Source of the DNA: Sinotaia quadrata
Taxonomy: Eukaryota; Mollusca; Gastropoda; Architaenioglossa; Viviparidae
Direction: 5' to 3'
Assembly (NCBI GenBank): GCA_028829895.1
Contig: CM054178.1
Span: forward strand, 23,293,701 to 23,357,700
DNA: 64,000 bases
The stretch's first letter is position 1; each line of letters begins with the position of its first letter. A model generated the notes under the pieces. It saw only the letters and a program-made list of their open reading frames with translations. It ran no database searches and had not been told where the DNA came from. Shown here in pieces: positions 1-12,161 of this stretch. The position numbers and the translations under genes are program-made.

Positions 1-2010
1 GATGGTTTTGTACTATGTGAAAATCTGTCCCCAAATTAACAGTTACAAATCGTCATAAACGCCTCAACTTCTGCTCCTCGCAACCACAGTAAAATTTCTT
101 ATAAAAGTTTGAATTTGAAGAGTATTAGTAATAAAACACACAAATAGAAAAGAAAAAATTATAAACACTTTTTAAAAACAGCGTACTTGCGAAACAAACA
201 CCTCTGTATAATGTAATTCTACAACAAAACCACTTTACCGAGCGTTATGACTTCTTTTTAGTAAATTGCATTTTTATGACAGGTTGCTTTCAACAAAGGC
301 ACATTTAAAAAATAAATGATAAGCTCAAATTTCATCCACAATTACATAACTGCAAAGACATCCATTCAAAATCATAAAAATTACTAATCAGAGATAAATT
401 AAAATATTTTATAAATACTTAACTATGAAAGAAAGTCTCATAAACAAATAATTATTTTATAAAAAAATGTAAATGTTGCTTTACCAGTACTGGGCATGTG
501 CGTGTAAACTGTCAAGTTATGGTGCAAGCGAAGGAAAGTAATGGTACTCGTGCTGTCTGTTGACTGTTGTAATTCTACGAATTTTAAGTCTACGAATACC
601 TTAATACAACTCAGCCCTACAATCACAGACAAAACATCTCCTTTCAAAATATAAGTTACACATTTATTTGCAAAGAAAAATATATATGAGACAATATATA
701 AACGTTACAAAGCATGTCAGTCGCCCATGTTACAGTAATTTCTTTTTAAAGTTCTCCATTACAAAAGTGATGGAAGTGAATCAGTAGTCGATGTTTCCGA
801 AGCTTCAATTCCCAATAATGATGACGACGACGGTGATGACGATGATGATGATGATGATGAAACAGCATAGATAGATATGCAAAGCCTTTTCAACCGGCCA
901 AGCATAACAAGGTTTCAAGAGGAAGTTTATGTTGCAATAAGCTAAAATCACTCCATTTTTGCTTTATTATTTCAAATGGGAACCATGATATATGCTCATG
1001 AAAAAATATATTTAGTTATTTAATTTTTTAAGGAGAGCTGGGTGCATTAAAACTAGTTCGATGTTGTCTGCAAGATGTTGCCACCTATAAACAGGAGCAG
1101 GCAAAAAAAAAACCCAAAGCGCATGAGTGGTTTTCTTAGCTTTCTGGAACAGTTCCACAAAAGAACACATGCACAATTATATATTAAACTCCTTGTTTAA
1201 TAACTGTAGTATGGCATGACACATGACTGTGTTTGCTACAAGATGCCGACAAGAACAATGTAGTATATTACGCCTTTCCTTCTTCTTCCGATTTTACATT
1301 CTTCTCTCTCTCTCTCTCTCTTGTCTAGCGTATTCCAATTTATCACTACAAGCACTCATTGTCGAGGATTCTCACATAAAATGACTCCCAAATACAGTCT
1401 CATAAGGAACAACAACAGTAAAAAAACTAAACCCACCATTACCTCTCTTTCTTGCCCCCGTCCCCCAACTTTCCATAACACAAATACATATAAACATACG
1501 TGTGAGCATATTCCAGAAATGCACCAGTTGTGATCGACTCATCGAGTGCACAAACATTTCCATTCAAAGTATACAAACTCATAATGCCTTGAGAGCACAT
1601 AAGAAAAATGTTGGTTTACGAACAACACTTTTAGTTCATTTTTTTCTCGCTGATTCCGTCTCTCATTAAAACTCGCTGAGTGAAGACACACAGATAGATA
1701 GATAGAGATAGATACTTTATGTAACAAACCAACACCAATAGCAGCAATTTACCATTATTATCAAATGCCACGATGCTTTATATTCTAAGCAGAAGTCTTC
1801 TGGGAAAGTGCATGTCAGCAAGCAATAATTAAAATGGAATCGGGGTAGCTGCGATGTTTGTGAATCGCATCTGTCGCTCCATGTTCCAAGATCGCATTTC
1901 TTTCAGTTGTTGAATGCGAGCATACCAGTGCTTTAAATAAGAAAGAAAAGAAAGAAAAAAAAAATCATGCTGGTCAGCGGAAGAGAACCAAGCTCCAAGT
2001 AAGCTGGGAA
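1..2010. other. AT-rich non-coding stretch with small simple repeats
   Basis: No coding frame stands out here; open frames are at most about 70 codons and resemble nothing I recognise. It contains a GAT/GAC-type trinucleotide run at about 818-860, a CT run at 1302-1321, a short GATA run at 1692-1713 and a GAAA-rich run at 1941-1964. The rest looks like unique AT-rich DNA. Confidence 0.7.
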
Positions 2011-3060
2011 GACTGCAGAATGTAGTATTTCAGACTGGAAGAATGAAGTAAAAGTAGAATGAGACTGCAGAATGTAGTATTTCAGACTGGAAGAATGAAG
2101 TAAAAGTAGAGTGAGACTGCAGAATGTAGTATTTCAGACTGGAAGAATGAAGTAAAAGTAGAATGAGACTGCAGAATGTAGTATTTCAGACTGGAAGAAT
2201 GAAGTAAAAGTAGAGTGAGACTGCAGAATGTAGTATTTCAGACTGGAAGAATGAAGTAAAAGTAGAATGAGACTGCAGAATGTAGTATTTCAGACTGGAA
2301 GAATGAAGTAAAAGTAGAATGAGACTGCAGAATGTAGTATTTCAGACTGGAAGAATGAAGTAAAAGTAGAATGAGACTGCAGAATGTAGTATTTCAGACT
2401 GGAAGAATGAAGTAAAAGTAGAATGAGACTGCAGAATGTAGTATTTCAGACTGGAAGAATGAAGTAAAAGTAGAATGAGACTGCAGAATGTAGTATTTCA
2501 GACTGGAAGAATGAAGTAAAAGTAGAATGAGACTGCAGAATGTAGTATTTCAGACTGGAAGAATGAAGTAAAAGTAGAATGAGACTGCAGAATGTAGTAT
2601 TTCAGACTGGAAGAATGAAGTAAAAGTAGAATGAGACTGCAGAATGTAGTATTTCAGACTGGAAGAATGAAGTAAAAGTAGAATGAGACTGCAGAATGTA
2701 GTATTTCAGACTGGAAGAATGAAGTAAAAGTAGAATGAGACTGCAGAATGTAGTATTTCAGACTGGAAGAATGAAGTAAAAGTAGAATGAGACTGCAGAA
2801 TGTAGTATTTCAGACTGGAAGAATGAAGTAAAAGTAGAATGAGACTGCAGAATGTAGTATTTCAGACTGGAAGAATGAAGTAAAAGTAGAATGAGACTGC
2901 AGAATGTAGTATTTCAGACTGGAAGAATGAAGTAAAAGTAGAATGAGACTGCAGAATGTAGTATTTCAGACTGGAAGAATGAAGTAAAAGTAGAATGAGA
3001 CTGCAGAATGTAGTATTTCAGACTGGAAGAATGAAGTAAAAGTAGAATGAGACTGCAGAA
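2011..3060. repeat. 52-bp minisatellite, 20 nearly identical units
   Basis: The word GACTGCAGAATG recurs every 52 bases from 2011 to 3051, giving 20 full units and a partial one. The only variation I see is at the unit end: units 2 and 4 end in GTAGAGT and the others in GTAGAAT. From 3061 the next unit is strongly diverged but still shows ACTGGAAAAATGAAG at 3077-3091, so the array fades out on the right. The unit length is not a multiple of three, so the short minus-strand frames across it are not coding. Confidence 0.98.
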
Positions 3061-5218
3061 ACGACGTCGAAGCACACTGGAAAAATGAAGGCTTTGAAGC
3101 ACCAAATGCACTGTTTACTGATTCAAACATCAAAGCTAAGTGACTAAATCACCTTTGTACACATGAATATACAAGTGTATAAAGCACCGGCAAATATTCC
3201 TCTGGTAAGTGGCTGTACAGTTCCTGAGTACACAAGAAATATTTTGCCGTTGTGATTTCAGTTTACAGTTTACATTTACAGAGCACCAACAGTAATCAGT
3301 GTCTTGGAGCAAGTTACCTTGTACACTACCTCAAAATTGATTTTAGACATAGACAGTCTGTTCTCAATTTTATATATGCTCATGTCTTTACTTTCCATTG
3401 ATATAACTGGGAGAAAAGATCAATTTACCTGAATGGCTAATGTAGGCACCGCAAGACATGTTCCTATTATTTTCATTTCTAAAGTGGGGGAGCACCTGTT
3501 CCTTTGAAAATATATGCATTTGGACTGACAGTTCTAGGGATTTCTTGAAGACAATGCTGGCCAACTCAGTTTCAGTTACTTAAGAGAAGTGATTTCCATT
3601 TACATAGGGGAAGTAATGGCTGCAGGTGATTGATATCTGTTTATGCATGACTGAGGGCCTAAAAAATGCCCATTTGATGGCTCTGCTATGTAGTACTGAT
3701 TACACAATCGTACAAATATCACTAGATTGAACTATCCAACTCTTAATTAGCACTTTAACAATTATTTTGTATGCTAACTTAAGAATGGTCCAGAAAGACA
3801 TCTCAAAAGTGAGTGACAGACAATTAATTAAAATTTAAAAAAAAAAAAATTAATAAAAATATAAATAGTTAATCATTACTGATGTCGTTTGCATTTTGGA
3901 TGTTACAGCATGTGAAATTAAGGATGATTCTCTAGGGTGTATTTGGAGAGCGCATTGAAGATTCTGGAACAGTTGTGTAATGTGCCTCTAGAAGGGACAC
4001 ATGGGACCTTAACTAGATATGAAAGGCAGTGACTTGTTGCAAATCGCATGCTTGTGAAACATGCTGGTGACAACCACCATCTTTGAACAGATTGTGTATT
4101 GACTTTAATTATTTATCTGAAACTCTACTCTCATTTCAATGATGATATCCGTGAACTTGATTATATATTTATGTTATTGACTGCTTATGTCTATGCTACA
4201 ATAAACTGAATGATTGTCCAGCATGAATTAAACATTGTTGTGAAGTGATGTAAATGTCAATGCTTTTTGATTGTATTCATATGTATTTGATTGCTGATAT
4301 AATAAATTTATTGACCTTCTTATACTTATTGATAACAATATGGTGGAAAGACAGTGGGTGGATGGGGGCTCACTAAATATAGATTAAAGACGGATTTGTC
4401 TTCTTCTTTAATAAGTTTTCCACCTACGTAAATATAGTGTGAGGTAATTGTTTGTCTTTCATGTTGTGGAAGAGAGATAAAGATTACAGAGCCAGCATAT
4501 CCGCCAAGAGAGGGAAACTAGTGGTATCTTCTGGAGAATTATTAATAGCATAAATTAAGATTCTCATCACTTGTAATTAGTTATGGATGATTAATTAATA
4601 ATAATAACAACCATTAACTAAGTGGAGATGGCATCACAAACACCATCACCACCACCAATAATAATAATAATAATAATAATAAAGCCCATCTAAAATAGTA
4701 ACGTGGTTTATTTCGATTCAAAGAGTACCATAATAAGCAACACTGGAATAGTTGCAAAGTTCTAGGCCTAGGATGGCTGTGAAAACAAAATATATATATA
4801 TAGCTGCCAGGCTACGGTGGCTAAATACATCCTCCGCTGCAAGAGAAGATATTCCAACCCACTTGGGACTTCTGGCCTTTATTAATGTTAGAGAAACACG
4901 CAGCCACGAAATGATTACATAAGCGTTGTTAGACCCGCACATAGATGTAAACATGCACACACAATGACACAGGTACGTGCTTGGAAGGGAGTTAAATCTG
5001 AAATCATAAATTGGATGGAAAATGAACGCTGTACAGTGTGTAGCTTCGCGTGAACCTTCTGTCAGTAGCTATAATTAAAAGAAAGAAGAAAAATGAGGAA
5101 AATGGCGGCCCGGTTGGCTCAGCTTCACACCAAGTCAAAACAAAACTTCATCTCCAAGTGCAGGTAACCGAGAAAGGAAAAAGGTAACTGCATAAACGTC
5201 GAGAGGTATTAACTGCAA
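3061..5218. other. AT-rich non-coding stretch
   Basis: The first 40 or so bases are a decayed copy of the preceding 52-bp unit. Beyond that I see an A-run at 3837-3849, an AAT microsatellite at about 4656-4683 preceded by short ACC/ATC steps, and a TATA run near 4793-4801. No supported gene. The 80-codon minus-strand frame at 4718-4960 has no recognisable domain. Confidence 0.65.
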
Positions 5219-5575
5219 GAGGCGGAGTGAGACAAAATAAATGTGTTATTAAAATATTACACGTAATAATAATAACAGTGTGGAAATGTTACTATTACAG
5301 AAAAAAAGAGGCGGAGTGAGACAAAATAAATGTGTTATTAAAATATTACACGTAATAATAATAACAGTGTGGAAATGTTACTATTACAGAAAAAAAGAGG
5401 CGGAGTGAGACAAAATAAATGTGTTATTAAAATATTACACGCAATAATAATAACAGTGTGGAAATGTTACTATTACAGAAAAAAAGAGGCGGAGTGAGAC
5501 AAAATAAATGTGTTATTAAAATATTACACGTAATAATAATAACAGTGTGGAAATGTTACTATTACAGAAAAAAAA
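5219..5575. repeat. 89-bp tandem repeat, four near-identical units
   Basis: Units start with GAGGCGGAGTGAGAC at 5219, 5308, 5397 and 5486. The only difference I find is one base in unit 3 (ACACGC instead of ACACGT). Each unit carries AAATAAATGTG, an AATAATAATAACAG stretch and a terminal A-run. The near identity suggests recent expansion. Confidence 0.97.
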
Positions 5576-6483
5576 CTTTTCGAGTGATATAATAAATTCC
5601 CACAATGCCCCCCCCCCCCAAAAAAAAAAATAATAAATAAATAAAATAAAAGTAGATAAATAAAGCTTTTATTTAAAAAAAAATCTATTAATCCATGTGC
5701 CATGATGACAGAGAGGTGGTTATTAATTCTTTTTTCTTGAGCACAAGTCCTATCAAATTAATTAAACATCATCCTATTATGGTGGTGTAATACTTTTACT
5801 GATCTGGAAACTTTATATCATACAAGAAGTTTCTCCCGAGTACATGCGCAGGCATTTCTATGCATCTATCACAAAAATCGTCGGGAAAACCCAACGAAAA
5901 TTGTATAGTCAATGTCAGCTTCCTTAGGTGAACTTTTTAAAAATCAAAATAAATGCTAAATAAGTCGACAGAGGTCAGTCGCTGAAATTTAGTGGAAAAT
6001 ACACCTGCAGAGCAAGCAATCTGATAAAACAACCGGCCACGTTTCCTATGGTGGAGAAAAGGGGTCCCAACAAGGTCATGTGATCTCTATAAATGGCTAT
6101 CAAATTCGTATCATTCTACCTCCTTACTTCTTCCCCAACAACCATCACTGTCATCATACTGGATGTGAATAATGAAACTAACCATCTGCCTACACTTAAT
6201 AGATTACCTTATTTTTACAAGAACGTTAGAATTAGAACGTAAGCTCTTTCTCTTAGGGGGTGGGTGGGTGAATGGAAACGTAAGTGAAAACATAAATCCA
6301 AGGAGAATAAAGATTTCCGTACACTATTATGAAATGTTATTTTAACTATACATATATGTTTATATTACGAAATGCTATTCTAAGCCGTGAACTGCCACAG
6401 GATGGGCACTTTGCATCTGGATGATGCCAACACTGCCAATCCGATGTATGGCAAAGGAAGCAACTATTATTCAGAAGCGACAT

Positions 6484-6528
<45 letters not shown>

Positions 6529-8861
6529 AGGAAGTGGATTTGATGTACTCATTGTGTTCAGTGCATAAAGGTTTACATATGGCAGGATTTATAAGACTTG
6601 TGCAGGGAAGGATAGAATTTAAAATATTCCAAGAAAAAAGTCAAAGTATGAACATAATAGGTTTATATATAAAAGTGTTCAGAGCCTTCCAACCTACGAT
6701 CTAAGATTAATTATTTTCAGGACAGACAGTATACAAAGTGACGCTATCAAATATACTACAAGAAAAACGAATATCTACTAATGCAATTATTAGTAATCTC
6801 AGTTATGGAAGTAAAACCTCCATCCTTCTAACAGAAGATAACAATAACTCTCTAAGACAAAGAAATTAGTCTTGAAAAAAAATCTGCATTCAATATTTAA
6901 TTAATTAAGAGGAAGAATAGCCTTTCAACTCCGATAATTATCAGGGAAATGTCTTTCTTGAAATAATACATCTAGGGCATCAATAAAAGTTTGTGTCAAC
7001 ACTAATAAAAGAATGTCGATGAAAGAGGAACGTGGTTTTGTGGACTTTACTGATCAAAGACAAAAAAGCATTTGGTTGACTGATTTGGTGTGACCCTACA
7101 GAAGTCGTTGTAAGCGAGACCCTGGTCCATGAATGAGACTGATAGTTTCTTCCTAAAGAAAACTGTGCCTTGCATCACTGAAATAATAGTATGCTGGCTT
7201 ATGCTTTGGAAGATAAATGATAGCTGTAGTTGAACACTTTCATTAATGAGTTTCCAACTCATTACCATTGGGAATAATGATCTTGTTGTTCATCATCACC
7301 AAAAATAGAAAAACAAATAGTGTGCCATTCGACATCAATCTCGGTCCTACTACTTTCTTATCTAAACTGATTCATACTTTTACTTTCAGAACACGAATGG
7401 GATCGAGAGAAAATGGAACACCACAGTTTTTAGTACATTCATACATTCGGTTATAATTAATACATTAATCTATAATACTAATATCAATGAATTACTAATT
7501 AATTAATTACAAAATCTTAATTACAAGAAAAATAAAGATGCTGTGACCTCGCCGACAATATTTCATTTGCAAATTTACGTACAGAAAAATATTATCACAC
7601 ACAACATATATACGCGCATTATAAAATGTCTTTCAAATATAAATGTAGATAGTAGCTCTAAATGAACATATTTTAATAATGCACAGACTGCAGGAGACTA
7701 ATATGGTCTCTTCTTGACCATGGGAAATATTTAGTGTGATGGGGAAAAAATGTGTGAATTCCTTGCATCTATTTTAGAAAGTGGTATATTTAGGATTCGC
7801 TATCTTCAATTAGTTCTACCAACCAGACTCAATTAGATTCTCTGGAGAAGTCAGATATCTACCACGGGAATGATAGTCAGGCAGCCAACATCAGCTACTG
7901 GATAGTTTAAATAACGCGACCACAGACGAGCAGAAGTCTAAGACTCTTGGAATGTAAACTGACAGATCAAGATTACATAGTTCGGTGATTCATGAAAACA
8001 GGATGCTTAGGTTTGCAAAATACTTTGAAAATTAAGAGTCCAAAAGCTGCCCATTCCGATATTCTAAAATAATACTATTATTTTAATTAATAAGGTATCG
8101 AACAGGAAAATAAGGAATAAAATATTTATTTATGGTTTGTTTAAAAATCATGGGAAGATAGGCGAATACATCACAGTCAACATTCTCGCTGTTTTTCTAC
8201 TCAATCTATCCTGGCTGAATTGAGAGGAGACAATGAGTTATTCTAACCAATCATGAGTTGAACGTTGAAAGTAGATGCTAAACAAAATAAAATCAAACTG
8301 AACCAGGCAGTCAACTCATTATGATTTTCATAAAATTGCTCTCTCTTCATTTATATTATATATGCTATAATCACTTAGATGTTAGACAGAAGCTCGAGAT
8401 GAGATTATTGCTTATGTAATTGTGGGTAGTTGTCTATCTGTCTATCTTTCTGTATATTTTTTGTGCATATGCCTTTATGTCCCCAAAACGCATGCAAACA
8501 CATATTCATCGATCAATAATCAAATTCAAATTCATTTCAATCATCGGGAGGACAATACATTAGTCAACCATGTCCTATGCAACCCACCAATCCAATTGTC
8601 CTTCAATATTCCTACCATGTTTTCTTCTCTCCCTTTAGGTTTATTTACGTGATGTTAAAACAGATCTCAGCATTGTAAAACGGATCAATAAACAAGTTTT
8701 AATAAAATAAAAATATATACAGCTACTTCAACGCTTGTATGTGGGTGTGCTTGCTTGCGTTTTGCGTGTGTGTATAACAGCTTTTCGATATATTTTTCAA
8801 ATTAGTAGGTGCGCAGAATAAGTAGAGTTAACTATAAACTTTCCGAAACACACATAAACAG
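5576..8861. other. AT-rich non-coding stretch
   Basis: It begins with a C-run at 5608-5619 joined directly to an A-run and AAATAA-type repeats up to about 5665. There is a GGGTGGGTGGGTG tract at 6257-6269 and a CA microsatellite at 6487-6526. The 105-codon plus-strand frame at 6387-6704 is mostly this CA run read as Thr-His and is not a gene. The rest is unique AT-rich sequence. Confidence 0.65.
6487..6526. repeat. (CA)n microsatellite
   Basis: About 20 uninterrupted CA steps lie between CATTCTA and CGAAGGAAG. Confidence 0.97.
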
Positions 8862-8981
8862 CGCACACACACACACACACACCAATTAGAACCAAATATT
8901 ACCAACGCTAAAAGGCTAAACAGCTGCGTGCTGCCTCTTGAGTTGGACAGAAAATATGTATCAACGCATTTGTCGTAGCTA

Positions 8982-9056
<75 letters not shown>

Positions 9057-9059
9057 ACA
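8862..9059. repeat. Compound CA and CT/CA microsatellites
   Basis: A short CA run at 8862-8882 is followed about 100 bases later by a long CT run (8985-9031) that switches directly to CA (9032-9059). Minus-strand frames over it read Arg-Glu and Val-Cys repeats and are not coding. Confidence 0.97.
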
Positions 9060-9451
9060 TGAATATGAGCAAATGAACCATATCCATTAAAAAAAACAAA
9101 CAAAAACATGGTCAGTGTTTCTTTAGTAGCTGATCATGTCGCTGCGTGCTCATTTTTTCTTGTTCAGTTACTAATGTATAGAGCTAGATACATTGCAAAA
9201 AAATCTGTCATTTGGACCATATGTAAATTTATCAATAACGCCATCCAACTATGATAAAGAGTGTCCAATCGATATCCTCACAGTTTGCCATGGCACTTCT
9301 GTTACGGAAAACAAAAAGCTGTCGGCTTTCAGCTGAGCTGTCTGAAAAAACAGGCTGTCCCACTTTGTCTCACTTTGTCCCACTGTGTCTTTAAATACAC
9401 ACTGTAAAACATAAACGTGCGAGCAAAGAGCTTTTATACAAGAAATGGTGG

Positions 9452-9489
<38 letters not shown>

Positions 9490-10883
9490 ATGATGATGAA
9501 ATGGTCAAAGGAGATAACTGAAACTTTATGTATTACAGTCGATCATAAACATTAATGCAAAAGAAAACCTTCAGTGTCTCTTCATCGTCCTCTCTTACAA
9601 GGGTTAGCAAGTCTGCAGATTGTTGGTAATATAGAAAGTCCCATAGATAGGAGTTATTTCAATCACACATATTCAAATAACTATTGGAATTGTTGACTTT
9701 ATTACAATACTTAGCACTAGTGATTTCCCTTGCTTCCACTGCTGACCAAGATTCCTTTTCACATTGTCTTTAAAGACTGGGTAGAAAGTTCACGGTATTT
9801 TAAAAAATTTAATAAAACGTGTAAATAAAAATAAATTCGACACTACTCATGCCTACCAGATAACATTTTTAATAAAGCGCTTTAAAATTCACTTTTCTAT
9901 TTCACAATGAAGCAGAAATAAAAATGTATATGATGCCTTAAACAGTGATCGCTTTGATAAGACAATACATATACTATAATTTATTCTGTAGGATGCAACA
10001 AAATACATAGATACTAAACGTTCCTGTTATTAAATGCAATACTTTTATCAACTGTGTCGGAAAGCCACAAACAATCGTGCGCCTGAAAGTTATGAAATAT
10101 TATATGTAGATGCTCCAAATTCTCTCTGAGATCTACATTATCAATACATTACTGAGCAATCTTCCATTGTGTGACTTCCAAGTTTTCCTGATTTTATGCC
10201 AAAAGTCTGGATGAAATAAGATGGAGGTGATTACTAAGAGAACTATTTCTTTTTAAAAAATCTCCGCTCACTGAGTACAAGAAGCTGCCATTGCAATAGT
10301 GTTATTAAATCAGAGCAACTCGACGAAACCACAAGTTAAATGGTTATCTCCAGTCATATTTTGCCGTCATGTTATAACAAATGTTAAAATATTAAAACAG
10401 TCACCTAGGTGACTCAGTTAAAGGCACCAAACAAAATATCTACAAGATTGCTGGCCACTGATAAAAGTGTCAAAATGTACTATTTCGAATTTTTCCCCCT
10501 TAAATTATAACGCTTGGAATAATAATAAACTATTCATAAAATTGGCTAATGATAAATAAAACAAGTAATAATACAGCTATTTACAGCCATGATGGAGGTT
10601 TGAAGTGAAAAGCTGAATGGGAAAATATTATACCTGGGGTAAGATGAATGGAATCTAAAATTTGGCAGCAATAATAAACAAAAAATGTTTTTTTAAAAAA
10701 TGAGTAAAATCTGTGTGTATTTAGGTATATCTATTATTCTGATTCTGTATCTAGCTAGCTGTTGCTGTCACTATTTTGTCTAAGTTAATTTTTGTATCAT
10801 TTTTATTTTCAGTACTTATATCATTCTGAATTTGTCTAGCTTCGTATTTCTTTCATTCTTATTTATTTTCTATCATTGTGATG
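9060..10883. other. AT-rich non-coding stretch with a GAT run
   Basis: A TGTCCCACTT-like decamer occurs about three times at 9356-9390. A GAT microsatellite lies at about 9447-9499. Nothing else recognisable; the sequence becomes more repetitive only from 10884. Confidence 0.65.
9447..9499. repeat. (GAT)n microsatellite
   Basis: GTG steps lead into about 15 GAT steps with one TAT interruption near the right end. Confidence 0.95.
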
Positions 10884-11132
10884 GTAAATTACAGTCTGTT
10901 TCCGGCATTAAACTACAGCCTATTTCACGGTATTACTAAACTACAATTCATTTCCCATAATTAAACTACAGCCTGTTTCCGGTATAAACTATAACTCATT
11001 TCCCATAATTAAACTACAGCCTGTTTCCGGTATAAACTACAGCTCGTTTCCCATAATTAAACAACAGCCTGTTTCTGGTACTAAACCACAACTCGTTTCC
11101 CGGTATTAAACTAAGTCGGTTTCCCGGTATAA
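10884..11132. repeat. 24-bp minisatellite, left block
   Basis: Degenerate units of about 24 bases have the core TTAAACTACAGCCTGTTTCC followed by GGTA or a variant. Between about 10940 and 11105 two unit types alternate, one with CAGCCTGTTTCCGGT and one with CTCRTTTCCCATA, giving a dimeric period of about 47 bases. The block ends where the LINE relic starts. Confidence 0.93.
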
Positions 11133-12161
11133 GCGTTCGATAGTGTAGACAGAGAAACCATCTGGCAGCTCCTCCATCACTATGGAATCCTTCTAAGTTT
11201 CATCACCCTGATCCATTAACTTTATGACGGCGCCACCTGCCAAAAAGTTATCCACAACGGCAAACTGACTGAGGACTTGAGGTGAGAACAGGAGTCCGAC
11301 AAGGATGCATGCTCTCCCAATTATCTTCCTGTTAGTGGCCGACTGGGTGATGTGCCAGGCAATTAAAACAGGAAAAACCGGAATCCAGTGGTCCCTGAAT
11401 CAATTCCTTAAAGACTTGGACTTTGTGGACGACTTGTGCCTGATGTCCCAGAAATGAAAACATTTGCAATAGAAAACAGAAAACCTGGCCCAAGAAGCAT
11501 CCAAGACTGGATTGCAGATCAACCTGGAGAAGACTGAAACCTTGACCGTGTTAAATAAGCAGCATAAGCCAATCACACTTTTCAGCGAGCTGAAAGAAGT
11601 CACCTCTTTCACTTACCTGGGCAGCATTGTTTCAGCAACAGGTGGTTGTGGAGAAGACATCGAAGACAGAATCGGGAAAGCTAGATACGCCTTTACCAGT
11701 TTGGAGGTAAACATCCCTGTCTGTCTGCAACAAACTACGAATTTTCAACAGCAACGTTAAGTCTGTCCTCCTCTATGGCTCAGAGACCTGGAGAGTCACC
11801 AACACCCTAACAACAAGCTCCAAGTATTCGTCAACGGCTGCCTTCGCAACATACTGCGGATTAGATGGACAGACAAACTAAAGAACACCGATTTGTGGCA
11901 GCGGACAAACCAAGATCCCATCGACCAGCAGGCTGCCAGGCGGAAATGGCGATGGATAGGACACACCCTGTGGAAACCCCCACAGGACATCACCTGGCAG
12001 GCTTTGCAGTGGAACCCCCAGGGAAAGAGACGGGTCGGTCGCCCTGAGACCACCTGGAGATGATCCTGTGAGGAGGAATGAAGAGCTGCAACATGTCGTG
12101 GGGTGAACTGAAAAAGGCTGCCCAGAATCGAGTGCGCTGGAGGCTGTTGTCGAGGCCCTAA
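11133..12161 (+). mobile_element. 5'-truncated, inactivated non-LTR retrotransposon (LINE) reverse-transcriptase relic
   Basis: This is the C-terminal half of a LINE ORF2-type polyprotein, the enzyme that copies element RNA into DNA at the target site. It starts in the RT domain with AFDSVDRETIWQLLHHYGI, continues through the conserved motif TGVRQGC (11288-11308) and the catalytic motif FVDD (11422-11433, the usual F[AV]DD box with both aspartates present). The post-RT region follows: FTYLGSIVSATGG, RIGKARYAF, LLYGSETW, LWQRTNQD, RRKWRWIGHTLWKPP and NPQGKRRVGRPETTWR. It ends at a TAA at 12159-12161. It is dead: there are in-frame stops at 11217 and 11455, and the motifs sit in three different frames. 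The endonuclease and 5' part are absent. The post-RT words are typical of RTE/CR1-like elements common in invertebrates; I cannot fix the clade by eye. It is flanked on both sides by the same 24-bp minisatellite. Confidence 0.93.

Noticed and set aside
5104..5121. GCCCGGTTGGCTCAG, like the head of tRNA-derived SINEs
   Set aside because: No B box or SINE body follows; 15 or so bases alone are not enough.
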